DNA from: Antedon bifida
Taxonomy: Eukaryota; Echinodermata; Crinoidea; Comatulida; Antedonidae
Length of the DNA stretch: 64,000 bases
Direction: 5' to 3'
NCBI GenBank assembly: GCA_963402885.1
Contig: OY727095.1
Location: 15,815,001-15,879,000, forward strand
Below are positions 37,501 through 45,716 of the stretch, one piece after another (within the stretch, counting starts at the first letter, position 1; the number at the start of each line of letters is the position of its first letter). The translations under genes were made by a program, and so were the position numbers. The notes beneath the pieces are model-generated. The model did no database searches, was not told the origin of the DNA, and was given only the letters and a program-made list of their open reading frames with translations.

Positions 37501-39178
37501 GTGGTTAATCAGTACATGCAGGTTATACCTCCATCATCAGTGTGTATTTATATTATTATTTTTAGCCTAATGTGGTTAATCAGTGCATGCAGATTATACC
37601 GCCACCATCAGTGTGTATTTATATTATTATTTTTAGCCTAATGTGGTTAATCAGTACATGCAGGTTATATCGCCATTATCAGTGTGTATTTATATTATTA
37701 TTTTTAGCCTAATGTGGTTAATCAGTACATGCAGGTTATACCCCCATCATCAGTGTGTATTTATATTATTATTTTTAGCCTAATGTGGTTAATCAGTACA
37801 TGCAGGTTATACCCCCATCATCAGTGTGTATTTATATTATCATTTTTAGCCTAATGTGGTTAATCAGTACATGCAGGTTATACCCCATCATCAGTGTGTA
37901 TTTATATTATTATTTTTAGCCTAATGTGGTTAATCAGTGCATGCAGGTTATACCCCCATCATCAGTGTGTATTTATAATATTATTTTTAGCCTAATGTTG
38001 TTAATCAGTACATGCAGGTTATACCTCCATCACCAGTGTGTATTTATATTATTATTTTTAGCCTAATGTGGTTAATCAGTACATGCAGGTTATACCTCCA
38101 TCATCAGTGTGTATTTATATTATTATTTTTAGCCTAATGTGGTTAATCAGTGCATGCAGGTTATACCGCCATCATCAGTGTGTATTTATATTATTATTTT
38201 TAGCCTAATGTGGTTAATCAGTACATGCAGGTTATATCGCCATTATCAGTGTGTATTTATATTATTATTTTTAGCCTAATGTGGTTAATCAGTACATGCA
38301 GGTTATATCCCCATCATCAGTGTGTATTTATATTATTATTTTTAGCCTAATGTGGTTAATCAGTACATGCAGGTTATACCCCCATCATCAGTGTGTATTT
38401 ATATTATCATTTTTAGCCTAATGTGGTTAATCAGTACATGCAGGTTATACCCCCATCATCAGTGTGTAATTATATTATTATTTTTAGCCTAATGTGGTTA
38501 ATCAGTACATGCAGGTTATACCCCAATCATCAGTGTGTATTTATATTATTATTTTTAGCCTAATGTGGTTAATCAGTACATGCAGGTTATACCCCCATCA
38601 TCAGTGTGTATTTATATTATTATTTTTAGCCTAATGTGGTTAACCAGTGCATGCAGGTTATACCTCCATCATTAGTGTGATAATGCAAAAGAATTGTAAT
38701 TCAGTATGTAAAAAAGCTTTAAACTATTAAAGAAAATTACATCCTCTGAAGAATTTCTTCTTTGATAATATTATAAAAATATATCTGTTTTTATACCTCA
38801 TTGATAGATTTCGGAAGACCTGGTTGCTTCTTACAAATTTGTTTAATTGTTTGCAAATCATTCCTTTTCAAAGCGTCTTCGAATTTGTTCCTGTTAAAAT
38901 GCAAGAAATAATGCATTATTACCCGTGTATATAATGAGAATGATGATTGATGGAATAATATTATTATTATATTTGATGAGAATAAGCCCTTTAATTGTAA
39001 TATTTATGATTTCATAATTTTCAAAGAAAGTTTGAAGGGGTATGTTTATTTATTCAATATAACTATTAAAACATTTTAATTTGTTTTTAATAGTTACATA
39101 TCTCAATAATATCAACACATATTGGAGCTGGTTATTTTTGTTTGATTTTAAATAATTGTTAAAAACGTACCTATCCAT
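4452..39178 (-). CDS. Ankyrin-repeat protein gene (exons within window, 3' end off left edge)
   Basis: Proposed minus-strand gene with exons 39178-39171 (ATG GAT AG), 38890-38797, 34512-34408, 6990-6886, 5776-5672 and 4556-4452. The first two exons join in frame into a 34-residue capping helix pair ([11 protein letters not shown]...[10 protein letters not shown]...), which resembles the N-terminal cap of ankyrin domains. Each later exon is exactly 105 nt, phase 0 at both ends, and encodes one 35-residue repeat with the TPLH-like motif and [13 protein letters not shown]. Joined, they give about 174 residues without a stop. Introns reach 27 kb because of mobile DNA, and no terminal exon lies in the window. 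The exon borders are seen directly. Linking them into one transcript is an inference, and the function is not identifiable beyond protein-protein interaction. Confidence 0.6.
5672..5776 (-). CDS. Ankyrin exon, copy 2
   Basis: A second 105-nt phase 0-0 exon with acceptor ttccag and donor gtaatgta. It keeps the TPLH motif and the [13 protein letters not shown] end, so joining to copies 1 or 3 keeps the frame and lengthens the solenoid by one 35-residue repeat. Confidence 0.7.
6886..6990 (-). CDS. Ankyrin exon, copy 3
   Basis: A third 105-nt exon encoding the same 35 residues as copy 2 (one silent or near-silent base change is visible). Splice sites are intact on both sides. It is the copy nearest to the Helentron array that begins at 7976. 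Confidence 0.7.
7976..8029 (+). mobile_element. Helentron 5'-end stub
   Basis: A 54-bp piece starting with the hairpin GGTTATCCGC-ACTTG-GCGGATAACC, followed at once by another element's 5' hairpin at 8030. Its left border is exact: the flank ends gtttagttattatt, and the other half of the target (ttaatttggtttc) appears at 26497. The same sequence is uninterrupted in the ankyrin units at about 5540 and 6750. Confidence 0.75.
8030..9256 (+). mobile_element. Helentron-like unit D
   Basis: Begins with the 5' hairpin variant GGTTATCCGCAACTTAG... and ends with hairpin plus CTAG at 9253-9256. It is shorter than units B and C because of an internal deletion that joins 'agagcgcatctcacttttacg' sequences near 8890. 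Non-coding. Confidence 0.7.
9257..10406 (+). mobile_element. Helentron-like unit E (divergent subfamily)
   Basis: A diverged 1.15-kb unit ending with a hairpin variant (CTAACTCGTCCGTAGTGACGAGTT) and CTAG at 10403-10406. The same variant ends the solitary copy at 29077-30290, so two 3'-end subfamilies coexist in the window. Confidence 0.65.
10407..11539 (+). mobile_element. Helentron-like unit F
   Basis: A 1.13-kb tandem unit bounded by CTAG ends at 10406 and 11539. Its 3' hairpin has one imperfect arm (gaatttgtcaaagtgacgag). It carries TGACGTCA-type palindromes and paired TACGCGCG / CGCGCATT segments like its neighbours. Confidence 0.65.
12226..12602 (+). repeat. Left terminal inverted repeat of the 13.4-kb transposon
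   Basis: A 377-bp repeat, nearly identical to the reverse complement of 25315-25651. It contains short internal direct repeats of the type CAACGAACGTTTTCAAAAAT (several copies between 12280 and 12370), candidate transposase-binding sites. It has about 40 bp more of these internal repeats than the right end. A shadow ORF lies in both TIRs and is not a gene. Confidence 0.9.
12603..13718. other. Transposon 5' region upstream of the transposase
   Basis: Non-coding stretch inside the large transposon. It holds a cluster of GGCCTAG/CTAGGCC palindromes (about 12830-12960) and an old MITE-like sequence (about 13070-13410). An intron acceptor (tttctttccag at 13712) lies just before the transposase ATG, implying a 5' untranslated exon further upstream. 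No promoter motif was identified with confidence. Confidence 0.5.
13070..13410 (+). repeat. MITE-like repeat, pair member 1
   Basis: Bounded by ATTCGAATAAACGCC-type sequences at both sides. Segments such as ccatggaacatcg, cattcataatacac and caaggggtgttattt recur inverted at 23500-23885. It looks like an old miniature element inserted near the left end of the large transposon. Confidence 0.45.
13719..16591 (+). CDS. IS3-like DDE transposase / integrase-fold protein
   Basis: Six exons: 13719-14031, 14215-14388, 14725-14917, 15037-15248, 15487-15824 and 16373-16591. They join in consistent phase into 482 residues. A helix-turn-helix ([20 protein letters not shown]) at about 107-126 follows a [12 protein letters not shown] segment. 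A second, IS3-OrfB-type segment ([16 protein letters not shown]) at about 163-178 precedes the rve-type catalytic core. The putative DDE triad is D220 (WHIDGHH), D277 (RSDCGGEN) and E314 (NSRIERLW), with 36 residues between the last two. The C-terminal part contains [20 protein letters not shown], typical of eukaryotic integrase-core proteins. It presumably cuts and joins the element's ends in the nucleus. Translation could also stop at 15833 if the last intron is retained. Confidence 0.85.
16861..17103. repeat. Near-perfect inverted repeat (47-bp arms)
   Basis: The left arm at 16861-16907 (gacagttttaacaaagcatt...) is matched by an inverted right arm at about 17056-17102 with only one or two mismatches; the loop is about 150 bp. 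It lies between the two convergent transposon genes. A third partial copy (aaatgtgttactgtat) occurs near 16344 just before the last transposase exon. Confidence 0.75.
17208..17220. terminator. Back-to-back polyadenylation signals
   Basis: AATAAA on the plus strand (17208-17213) is followed by TTTATT (17215-17220), which is AATAAA on the minus strand. The site lies between the convergent transposase and HECT genes and could serve both. Confidence 0.45.
17875..17880 (-). terminator. Polyadenylation signal of the HECT gene
   Basis: AATAAA on the minus strand, 49 nt beyond the HECT stop codon at 17929-17931. Confidence 0.5.
17929..24197 (-). CDS. HECT-type E3 ubiquitin ligase with UBZ-like zinc finger, transposon-borne
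   Basis: Fourteen exons on the minus strand: 24197-23926, 23084-23047, 22693-22525, 22430-22287, 21781-21649, 21426-21391, 21215-21189, 20811-20741, 20403-20323, 20030-19902, 19677-19445, 19282-19146, 18650-18470 and 18173-17929. All phases agree, giving 631 residues. The N-terminus is Ser/Thr-rich (1-90). A segment with [14 protein letters not shown] resembles animal G2E3-like proteins. A C2HC finger follows (C230, C233, H245, C249), close to UBZ ubiquitin-binding fingers, then an acidic linker ([12 protein letters not shown]). The HECT domain covers about 300-631 ([21 protein letters not shown]-lobe [16 protein letters not shown]) with catalytic Cys599 in PCSNTCIN and a terminal FGLE. It should transfer ubiquitin through a Cys thioester. 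Its role for the transposon is unknown; modifying transposase or host defence factors is speculation. Confidence 0.85.
23500..23885 (-). repeat. MITE-like repeat, pair member 2
   Basis: An inverted, diverged relative of 13070-13410 (gtattcaaataaacacccc at one side, gatgttccatgg at the other). It occupies part of intron 1 of the HECT gene and contains a 17-base G run (23565-23581), which may be prone to sequencing or assembly error. Confidence 0.45.
24198..25314. other. Transposon region upstream of the HECT gene
   Basis: AT-rich non-coding sequence between the HECT start codon and the right TIR. It must hold the minus-strand promoter if the element is autonomous. Only a short ctat run (about 24861-24875) was noted. 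Confidence 0.4.
25315..25651 (-). repeat. Right terminal inverted repeat of the 13.4-kb transposon
   Basis: A 337-bp inverted copy of the left TIR that ends ...GGCCGCCCATA followed by gatatg. It lacks one internal repeat block present at the left. Otherwise I saw essentially no substitutions by eye. Confidence 0.9.
26497..27336. repeat. Ankyrin-gene intron repeat, resumed
   Basis: 26497-26630 continues the ankyrin unit cut at 7975 up to the splice donor of a lost exon (aaatccctgtacattacc). Then the sequence jumps to a block (26640-27336) that is duplicated around 32590-32826 and 33947-34380. The exon itself is missing, so this copy was damaged by recombination. Confidence 0.6.
27362..27890 (+). 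repeat. 20-bp minisatellite, left arm
   Basis: About 26 copies of a 20-bp unit of the type gacaaaattcattctgtgta. Each unit contains a near-palindrome (ACAAAATTCATTTTGT), so the array can fold locally as well as pair with its inverted partner at 30965-31490. The 120-residue ORF across it is an artefact of the repeat. Confidence 0.9.
27950..29076. other. Interior of the foldback element, left part
   Basis: AT-rich sequence with no recognisable gene. Small ORFs (e.g. 28322-28516) have no motif that I recognise. Confidence 0.4.
29077..30290 (+). mobile_element. Solitary Helentron-like element
   Basis: A single complete 1214-bp copy. Its 5' end is GGTTATCCGCACTTGGCGGATAACC at 29077, and its 3' end is GCGGATAACCTAACTCGTCC...GACGAGTTCAAATCTAG at 30290. 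The flanks are runs of T on both sides (tttttt / ttaatc), as expected for insertion between two T residues. It sits inside the foldback element and shows that a single unit can be mobile by itself. Confidence 0.8.
30965..31490 (-). repeat. 20-bp minisatellite, right arm
   Basis: An inverted partner of 27362-27890 with unit aatgaattttgtctacacag. Copy-number and variant order differ from the left arm, so the arms have expanded or converted independently since insertion. Confidence 0.9.
31533..31615 (-). pseudogene. Relic ankyrin exon
   Basis: Keeps the donor side and about two thirds of the 105-nt ankyrin exon (coding ...[13 protein letters not shown] on the minus strand). The upstream part is degraded (ctaagctatgtgcatatcc), and the acceptor side runs into a (TTTA)n tract. 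Confidence 0.65.
31620..31700 (-). repeat. (TTTA)n and LINE-tail-like sequence
   Basis: A short (ttta)n run is followed by ttttaaccatatttaatgaggg. A similar arrangement appears at 48178-48215 (ttatttcaacaatattttatgaggg). It resembles the tandem-tailed 3' ends of CR1/L2-type LINEs read on the minus strand. Confidence 0.4.
31701..32589. other. Intronic sequence
   Basis: No gene recognised. A segment near 32110-32215 (acatatttcataaaattgtac) is repeated at about 36895-36995, so it belongs to a local intron duplication. Confidence 0.4.
32830..33942. mobile_element. TTAA-flanked MITE
   Basis: A 1113-bp insertion with about 30-bp inverted ends (AATGGACCTGAAATGGA...). It is flanked by TTAA on both sides (32826-32829 and 33943-33946). 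The paralogous intron copies at about 5090 and 26880 lack it and keep ...tttaagg. The TTAA duplication fits piggyBac or Kolobok superfamilies. There is no transposase ORF; a GC-rich patch lies at 33010-33120. Confidence 0.75.
34408..34512 (-). CDS. Ankyrin exon, upstream divergent copy
   Basis: A 105-nt phase 0-0 exon with intact acceptor and donor. It encodes [20 protein letters not shown] then [15 protein letters not shown]. The TPLH motif is altered to SLLH, so it is diverged from the three left copies but still open. Confidence 0.7.
34695..36806 (-). mobile_element. 5'-truncated LINE (Jockey/CR1-like group)
   Basis: A non-LTR retrotransposon fragment. Its 3' end has a (TAAA)n tail on the minus strand (plus-strand ttta run 34697-34716). 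It is truncated at about 36806, where an in-frame stop lies in the flank. The insertion splits an ankyrin-unit sequence (agattgttagcctattac). The endonuclease region is absent. Confidence 0.8.
34887..36806 (-). CDS. LINE ORF2 fragment: reverse transcriptase
   Basis: The frame is open for about 639 residues, but no start codon survives because the element is 5'-truncated. RT motifs in order are [52 protein letters not shown] and the catalytic MYADDTTL. The thumb and C-terminal regions follow ([35 protein letters not shown]). It would copy its own RNA into DNA at a nick if supplied with an endonuclease. The lack of internal stops suggests a recent insertion. Confidence 0.85.
   Translation of the reverse strand, partial: RLLYKKAHKTNEPEDWDKAKQLRNQVNNLNRNLKRKYCTNTINENAKNPKKLWNTINKLIPKTKPSINNVYKDNNKNYTSNDKDTANVFNAHFTSIGSSLANQFTNSNNTNSNNYTSNTSENCFAGNKFEFDLLTPDYIFNQLCKLSTNKAMGVDNFDCKLLKLAAPIICDSLSYICNLSMFSSRFPDEWKLAKVTPVYKDGDMSDPYNYRPISVLPILSKLLERAVHDQLYLYLRTNNLINPSQSGFRKGHSTETTLLDVTDYILDNFDKGISSAALFLDLKKAFDTVNHEILLTKLRNYGLNDIALHWFKSYLSGRSQVVCINSTKSDTMNVNIGVPQGSILGPLLFILYVNSLPEFLSCKCVMYADDTTLLCSSSDPLILQNQLNINLNKIIEWFDHNQLTLNLNKTKLMVFSTNQKTATFKNITLLHNNETIERVDSFKYLGVIFDPQLNWKEHIDKMSCKIAKRIGVIRRIKMYLPMYTLKMLANALIIPLFDYCCCVWSNCNISFSDSLQVLINRLGRILLSVDMYTPINDILSTLGWSRLTEKWNENILIMLFKCLKEIAPRYLTILFQFTVDNHNKCTRSQSNNDLSIPLWNNSQGKRTFVYRSTKLWNSLPNNIKSELHNMSLATFKSSL
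36807..37280. other. Intronic sequence
   Basis: Part (36895-36995) duplicates 32110-32215. No gene seen. Confidence 0.4.
37281..38690 (+). repeat. 71-bp satellite array with higher-order periodicity
   Basis: About 20 copies of a 70-71-bp unit (agcctaatgtggttaatcag...ttatattattattttt). Variant units recur at about 568 bp: caccagtg at 37464 and 38031, and ttatatcgccattatc near 37665 and 38233. Eight units were therefore duplicated as a block. It lies in intron 2 of the ankyrin gene. Confidence 0.9.
38797..38890 (-). CDS. Ankyrin gene exon 2 (N-terminal cap)
   Basis: A 94-nt exon with acceptor ttttaacag and donor gtataaaa. With the 8-nt first exon it encodes [14 protein letters not shown]...KSINE, a helix-loop-helix typical of the cap that precedes the first ankyrin repeat. 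The phase after this exon is 0, matching the 105-nt repeat exons. Confidence 0.65.
39171..39178 (-). CDS. Ankyrin gene exon 1 (start codon)
   Basis: ATGGATAG followed by donor gtacgttt. The split codon AG|G makes Arg3 across the intron. Its tiny size makes it less certain than exon 2, but phase and donor fit, and no better upstream start is seen before the minisatellite begins. Confidence 0.5.
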
Positions 39179-40236
39179 TGCAAAAATACAGTGTGTTCAT
39201 TTAACAATTATTAATGCCGATAGCTTCTAGTGTAAAAGTAAGCCTACACATTCTCTTCTGAAAATAGGAAAGGTAAACGTTTAATAGGAAAATAGGAAAG
39301 GTAAAACATAATTCCACTACTACTGAATGAAGATGACCTGTATGCTGGTGTTACTGAATGAAGATGACCTGTATGCTGGTGTTACTAAATGAAAATGACC
39401 TGTATGCTGGTGTTACTGCATGAAGATGACCTGTATGCTAGTATTACTGGTGTTACAGCATGAAGATGACCTGTATGCTAGTGTTACTGAATGAAGATGA
39501 CCTGTATGCTGGTGTTACTTAATGAAGATGACCTGTATGCTGGTGTTACTGCATGAAGATGACCTGTATGCTGGTGTTACTGCATGAAGATGACATGTAT
39601 GCTGGTGTTACTGCATGAAGATGACCTGTACGCTGGTGTTACTGCATGAAGATGACCTGTATGCTAGTGTTACTGCATGAAGATGACCTGTATGCTAGTG
39701 TTACTGCATGAAGATGACCTGTATGCTAGTATTACTGCATGAAGATGACCTGTATGCTAGTGTTACTGCATGAAGATGACCTGTATGCTGGTGTTACTGC
39801 ATGAAGATGACCTGTATGCTGGTGTTACTGCATGAAGATGACCTGTATGCTGGTGTTACTGCATGAAGATGACCTGTATGCTAGTGTTACTGCATGAAGA
39901 TGACCTGTATGCTAGTGTTACTGCTTGAAGATGACCTGTATGCTAGTGTTACTGCATGAAGATGACCTGTATGCTAGTGTTACTGCATGAAGATGACCTG
40001 TATGCTGGTGTTACTGAATGAAGATGACATGTATGCTGGTGTTACTGAATGAAGATGACCTGTATGCTAGTGTTACTGCATGAAGATGACCTGTATGCTA
40101 GTGTTACTGCATGAAGATGACCTGTATGCTGGTGTTACTGCATGAAGATGACCTGTATGCTAGTGTTACTGCATGAAGATGACCCGTATGCTGGTGTTAC
40201 TGCATGAAGATGACCTGTATGCTGGTGTTACTGAAT

Positions 40237-40545
40237 GAAGATAATAATAATAATAACTGGTACTTGATATAGCGCATTATGCTGAAAGCCTCAATGCGCT
40301 TTACATAGACAGAAAAATTTAGAAAATTAAAAATTCAACAGGTGGGTTTTGAGGAGAGATTTGAAGACACTGGTGGAAGTTGCCCGACGGATTTCAATAG
40401 GCAACGCATTCCATAGAAAAACGGATGCCGAAGAAAATGAACGCTTTCCATAAAACTTAGTGTAAGGATGAAATATATGGGCAAGAAGAGACTCAGATCC
40501 TGATCTCAGAGACCACTTAAGAACATAAAGTTGAATAAGTTCAGA
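40237..40545 (+). mobile_element. SINE/LINE-tail-like repeat, copy 1
   Basis: Starts with (aat)n then actggtacttgatatagcgc and contains tcaatgcgctttacat and gtgggttttgaggagag. A relative lies at 56936-57095. The family name is unknown to me. Confidence 0.55.
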
Positions 40546-40888
40546 AATGACCTGTATGCTGATGTTACTGCCTGAAGGTGAACTGTATGCTGATGCTACT
40601 ACCTGAAGATGACCTGTATGCTGGCATTACTGCATGAAGATGACCTGTATGCTGGTGTTACTGAATGAAGATGACCTGTATGCTGGTGTTACTGAATGAA
40701 GATGACCTGTATGCTGGTGTTACTAAATGAAGATGACCTGTATGCTGGTGTTACTTAATGAAGATGACCTGTATGCTGGTGTTACTACATGAAGATAACC
40801 TGTATTCTAGTGTTACTGAATGAAGATGACCTGTATGCTGGTGTTACTGAATGAAGATGACCTGTATGCTGGTGTTACTGAATGAAGA

Positions 40889-41190
40889 AAATAATAATAA
40901 CTGGTACTTGATATAGCGCATTGTGCTGAAAGCCTCAATGTGCTTTACATACACAGAAAAATTTAGAAAATTAAAAATTCAAAAGGTGGGTTTTGAGGAG
41001 AGATTTGAAGACACTGGTGGAAGTTGCCTAACGGATTTCAATAGGCAACGTATTCCATAGAGAAACGGATGCCAAAGAAAATGAACGATTTCCATAAAAC
41101 TTAGTGGAAGGATGAAATATATGTGCAAGAAGAGACTCAGATCCTGATCTCAGAGACCGCTTAAAAACATAAGGTTGAATAAGTTCAGAA
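40889..41190 (+). mobile_element. SINE/LINE-tail-like repeat, copy 2
   Basis: About 95% similar by eye to copy 1, with the same insertion borders in the minisatellite unit, 652 bp away. This favours duplication of insert plus flanking units over two independent insertions. Confidence 0.6.
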
Positions 41191-42075
41191 ATGACCTGTA
41201 TGCTGATGTTACTGCCTGAAGATGACCTGTATGCTGAATTTACTGCCTGAAGGTGAACTGTATGCTGGCATTACTGCATGAAGATGACCTGTATGCTGAC
41301 GTTACTGCATGAAGATGACCTGTAAGCTGGTGTTACTGCATGAAGATGACCTGTATGCTGGTGTTACTCCATGAAGATGACCTGTATGCTGGTGTTACTG
41401 AATGAAGATGACCTATATGCTGGTGTTACTGAATGAAGATGACCTGTATGCTGGTGTTACTGAATGAAGATGACCTGTATGCTGGCGTTACTGAATGAAG
41501 ATGACCTGTATGCTGGTGTTACTGAATGAAGATGACCTGTATGCTGGTGTTACTGCATGAAGATGACCTGTATGCTGGTGTTACTGAATGAAGATGACCT
41601 GTATGCTGGTGTTACTGCATGAAGATGACCTGTATGCTGGTGTTACTGCATGAAGGTGACCTGTATGCTGGTGTTACTGAATGAAGATGACCTGTATGCT
41701 GGTGTTACTGAATGAAGATGACCTGTTTGCTGGTGTTACTGCATGAAGATGACCTGTATGCTGGTGTTACTGCATGAAGGTGACCTGTATGCTGGTGTTA
41801 CTGAATGAAGATGACCTGTATGCTGGTGTTACTGAATGAAGATGACCTGTATGCTGACGTTACTGAATGAAGATAGCCTGTATGCTGGCGTTACTGAATG
41901 AAGATGACCTGTATGCTGGTGTTACTGCATTAAGATGACCTGTATGCTGGTGTTACTGCATGAAGGTGACCTGTATGCTGGTGTTACTGAATGAAGATGA
42001 CCTGTATGCTGGCGTTACTGAATGAAGATAACCTGTATGCTGGTGTCACTAAATGAAGATGACCTGTATATCACC

Positions 42076-45000
42076 AAGATATATGATAAACTGGCCATGG
42101 TCTCATCTTTAAATATTTAAAAAATTATTTTGTTCATAATAATTGATTGACAGATCAACAACTGGAAACATTGCTTTGTGTATTCATTTTCCCAAACGGC
42201 AATTATGACTTCTTTAATTAATACTAACAAATGGCTGCCATTCAGTTTGGCCGCTATACTTTACACCCCAAAAAAACAGCAAAAACATCCCTCTAGGCAA
42301 TTGTGAGTATCAGAAAAACGTATCAGTTATTTAATCAACAATTTTGTTAATATTCTACATACTACATAATCTGTGAACCATCTATTGATAACACATTTTG
42401 AAATGGTCTTTGACTGAATATCTTGTTGCTAGGGGTAACAGACCCACATAAACACAGCAAATCATTTTTAATCAGTACCCTCTGGAGATTTCAAGTTACA
42501 AATTTAGGTTTACCAGTCATCTGTCTTATAATCATAATGGCTATAATATTTATGGGTAAATATGTGGAGTAACCGTTCAACTTAAATAAGGTTTATCACA
42601 AATAGCTTGATATCACGAGGAACGGCATTGCACAATGCATGGTGGAAAGGAATCTGGTGAAATTATTTATAATTAACCTTACTGCACAAAATATCTATCC
42701 TAATATTGCAGCAAACAATTTAAACAGAAAAAAGTCTCATAACAGCGGTGGCGCCAGGATTTTCATGACGTGGGGGCTACATCCCGCGTCAAGGGGGGGG
42801 CTATGCGAGCATCTCTAGGCTGGGGGCCAGGGGGCCCAAGTGCCCCCGGTAGGGGTCCAGAGGCGGAATCCCCCGGGAGCAACGTGTTCTAGCGTCATTT
42901 GAGGCCATTTTAATCAAATATACAGTGGGGTAGCCACTTTTTCCATTTTTCATAAATAAAATACTGCATGCAAAAAACCGATGCACGTTGACTGTGTCAC
43001 TTTCAAGTGACCTTTAAAGTTCAAAATATGCCTATATTTATCGGGTAAATTGTAGCATAGAAAATATACGCGAATGTAAAACGTACCCACAGGCCAAGAG
43101 GTATATTGTTTATTGCAGAGGCGTGGCTGGTTGCTGTCTGGGGGTGCAAAAATTGTAAATACACACCTTGAGTTGATCTGTAAGAAAATTTTGAAAAATA
43201 GAGCTGCTAGGTCCCCGGAAATTGCAATTATACATTGTAAACTTAATAACTTGGCTATAATAAGATGTTGTTGGCTATGCGAAAATGGCATGTTTTTTGT
43301 TTATTTATTTTAGGTGCCCCACATTACAGAGGGTTAATCGTAAATTAAAAAATTGGTGAACATACGAACAATTAACATAATTTGTTTTTGCTGTAGTGTA
43401 CGTCGATACACAGTACACGAAGTAACGCATCGGTAAACTTCACCTGGAAAGTAACTACACTACACATTTTGGTCCCTGGATGGAACATGATATCACGCGA
43501 AAACCACAATGGGCCCAATGTTGAACGATTCGTACAAAGGGACACCGGCAGAGCGTACCTATTGTAGTAGTTAGATCGCTGGCAATAATGAATGCATATA
43601 AAGTGCATAATAACCCTCTGACATACTAACGGTTAATAGAATGTCGCGGTTTTCTAGGTGCTGAAGCTACGAAGTGAACGTGAACGATTTGTACTGTATA
43701 TTAAATTCCTCCCCGGCAAGGGGGCTAGAGCCCCGTAGCTCGAATTAGCATTTTTTTAAGTCGAAGTTCGAACTACAACTAAAGTCTGGTTTAAGAATAC
43801 AGGCGTATCACTGTACTATCAGGCTAATACACCTTTTTTTATTTTCACGTCAGACATGTTTTGTTCAAAATATACTTAGTACAAGATATTCAGCAGCCTA
43901 ACTTCTATGACTTTTGTACTCTCCAACAACAGACATTAGTAGGTTTGATATTAACATTTTAACACAAGTTTACTGAACAATTCATGTGCTATTAAACGAA
44001 AGGCCTGAAAGGTAAGTGATAACAGAGGCAGAATTTGAGCAAAAGATAGTCACCCTTGTAGTATTCACCAAGATTAGCTTTTAAGCCTCTGAATTTCGAA
44101 TTAAAATCTGTAATTTAATTGTATTGCAATTTTTGCTGTAAAAATTAAATAGTTGAGAAACACTTACATTGCAACTAAAACTAACATTTTCAAACAAAGT
44201 ATTGCTATTCGTGTATAAATTGCAATAAAACAAAGCACAATTCTGTAAGTCAAATTAAATATTCTTTTAAATAATATAAAAACTCACACTACAACTGAAT
44301 CTGAACAACAGAACCCTACCCTGAAAACAATCCTCAATCCACTGGTAAATCAGTCCGACTGAACAGCTCTACATCAACAACGCTACTGTTTATAATTGTC
44401 ACTGCTTCTGTGCGTCACATGTCTTGTTTACCTATCTATCATTTGCAAACTTAATATAAACAAGATAGTGTTAGCAAGATATCATAATTCCTATTCGACC
44501 AATGTAAACAAACGGATTATGGGCGGAGCCAGAGCCATATATATATATAAAGAGTTACGACATTGGGTTAAACTGAAAAGCCATGTGATATACAGATCAA
44601 ACTTTTTCAAAATTATCTCTATTAATCCATGTAAAGTATAGATTAGGAGCAACAATTACTTTAAACGTTTTCTTATATTTTTAAAAATATAATTGCATAT
44701 TTGACGGTGAATTATTGATGTGCAAAGTGTACAGAAGTACTTGCTTGCGCTAGTACATTATAAGATTTATTGATTTTGGAACAAAACATCACATAACTAT
44801 GAATATTTTTAATTCATAATAGATGCTTTGCTGATTAAATAAAATTAATAAAGTGTCATGGATATATTTGTTAATAATATTTTGTGCTTTAGAATAATAA
44901 TAATGTGTATTTTGATTACCAGGAATTGTTTAGGTATAAAAAACAATTTAGGCTAATTAGGAGGCTCTGTTTGGTTAATAGAGGCCTACTATGCCATTTT

Positions 45001-45716
45001 ATTGATAATATTATTTATTGGCCTATATACTGGTTAATTATTGGTACTTAGGTATATCAAGAAGGAAAAAAGATAATGGGAAAGCCAATCCTACTTCACA
45101 TCACATTCACTTTATTTTTTTATTTATCAGAAATTGGTATGGAGAATGCACTAGAAGCTATATTAAATGTATCACCTAATTATAAATTATTAATTTTAAA
45201 AAAAATCATATTTTGTATAATGAAACAAAAACTACTGTCTGTATTTTATTGTGAGCAGTCTACCAGCTTTATACGAAATATTTTAAAATAACAATTATGG
45301 ATAAAAAAAATGGATATTACAATAAAAACAGAACTTTATTTTGAATTAAATATATTTATTATGAGATAAACAATTCTTTATTCAATAATGATATCATTTA
45401 TTGTTCATTTATTATTAAAAACCAAAAGTGTTATTTCGCACTGCCATTTTAGTATGTGGAGGTCCGAAATCATAAAAATTAAATGGTGGGAGACTTTAAA
45501 AAAGCATGGCGAAAGAGGACATTTTAAAATTTTGATTAGAACCATGGGGCCTAGGCTTCTTTCCCCAGTCTATTATTAGCCCTCCCCTCTAAATCCTGGA
45601 TCTACTCCTGGTGTATTTCTACCAAAATGAGTGTGGCATTATGTTATGCAGGTTAGACAAACTTACTGATTCAACAGATTTGTACAATCTTCTGTCATGT
45701 GAAATATAAAGCAATA
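42076..45716. other. Gene-poor stretch
   Basis: No gene recognised on either strand. 42725-42900 is an unusually GC-rich patch (gggggg runs, gcgccaggattttc, cccccgggagc) that looks like a dispersed repeat. A (ta)n run lies near 44540. The remaining ORFs are short and lack motifs. Confidence 0.4.

Larger units (their letters stand above)
39310..42075 (+). repeat. 31-bp minisatellite upstream of the ankyrin gene
   Basis: Roughly 75-80 copies of a 31-bp unit (atgaagatgacctgtatgct-ggtgttactgc) with variants ctagtg, gaatg and gcatg. It is interrupted twice by a 300-bp repeat (40237-40545 and 40889-41190). It begins only about 130 bp upstream of the proposed start codon. Confidence 0.95.

Noticed and set aside
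39310..42075. CRISPR-like array
   Set aside because: The 31-bp units are directly joined with no unique spacers, and the genome is eukaryotic.
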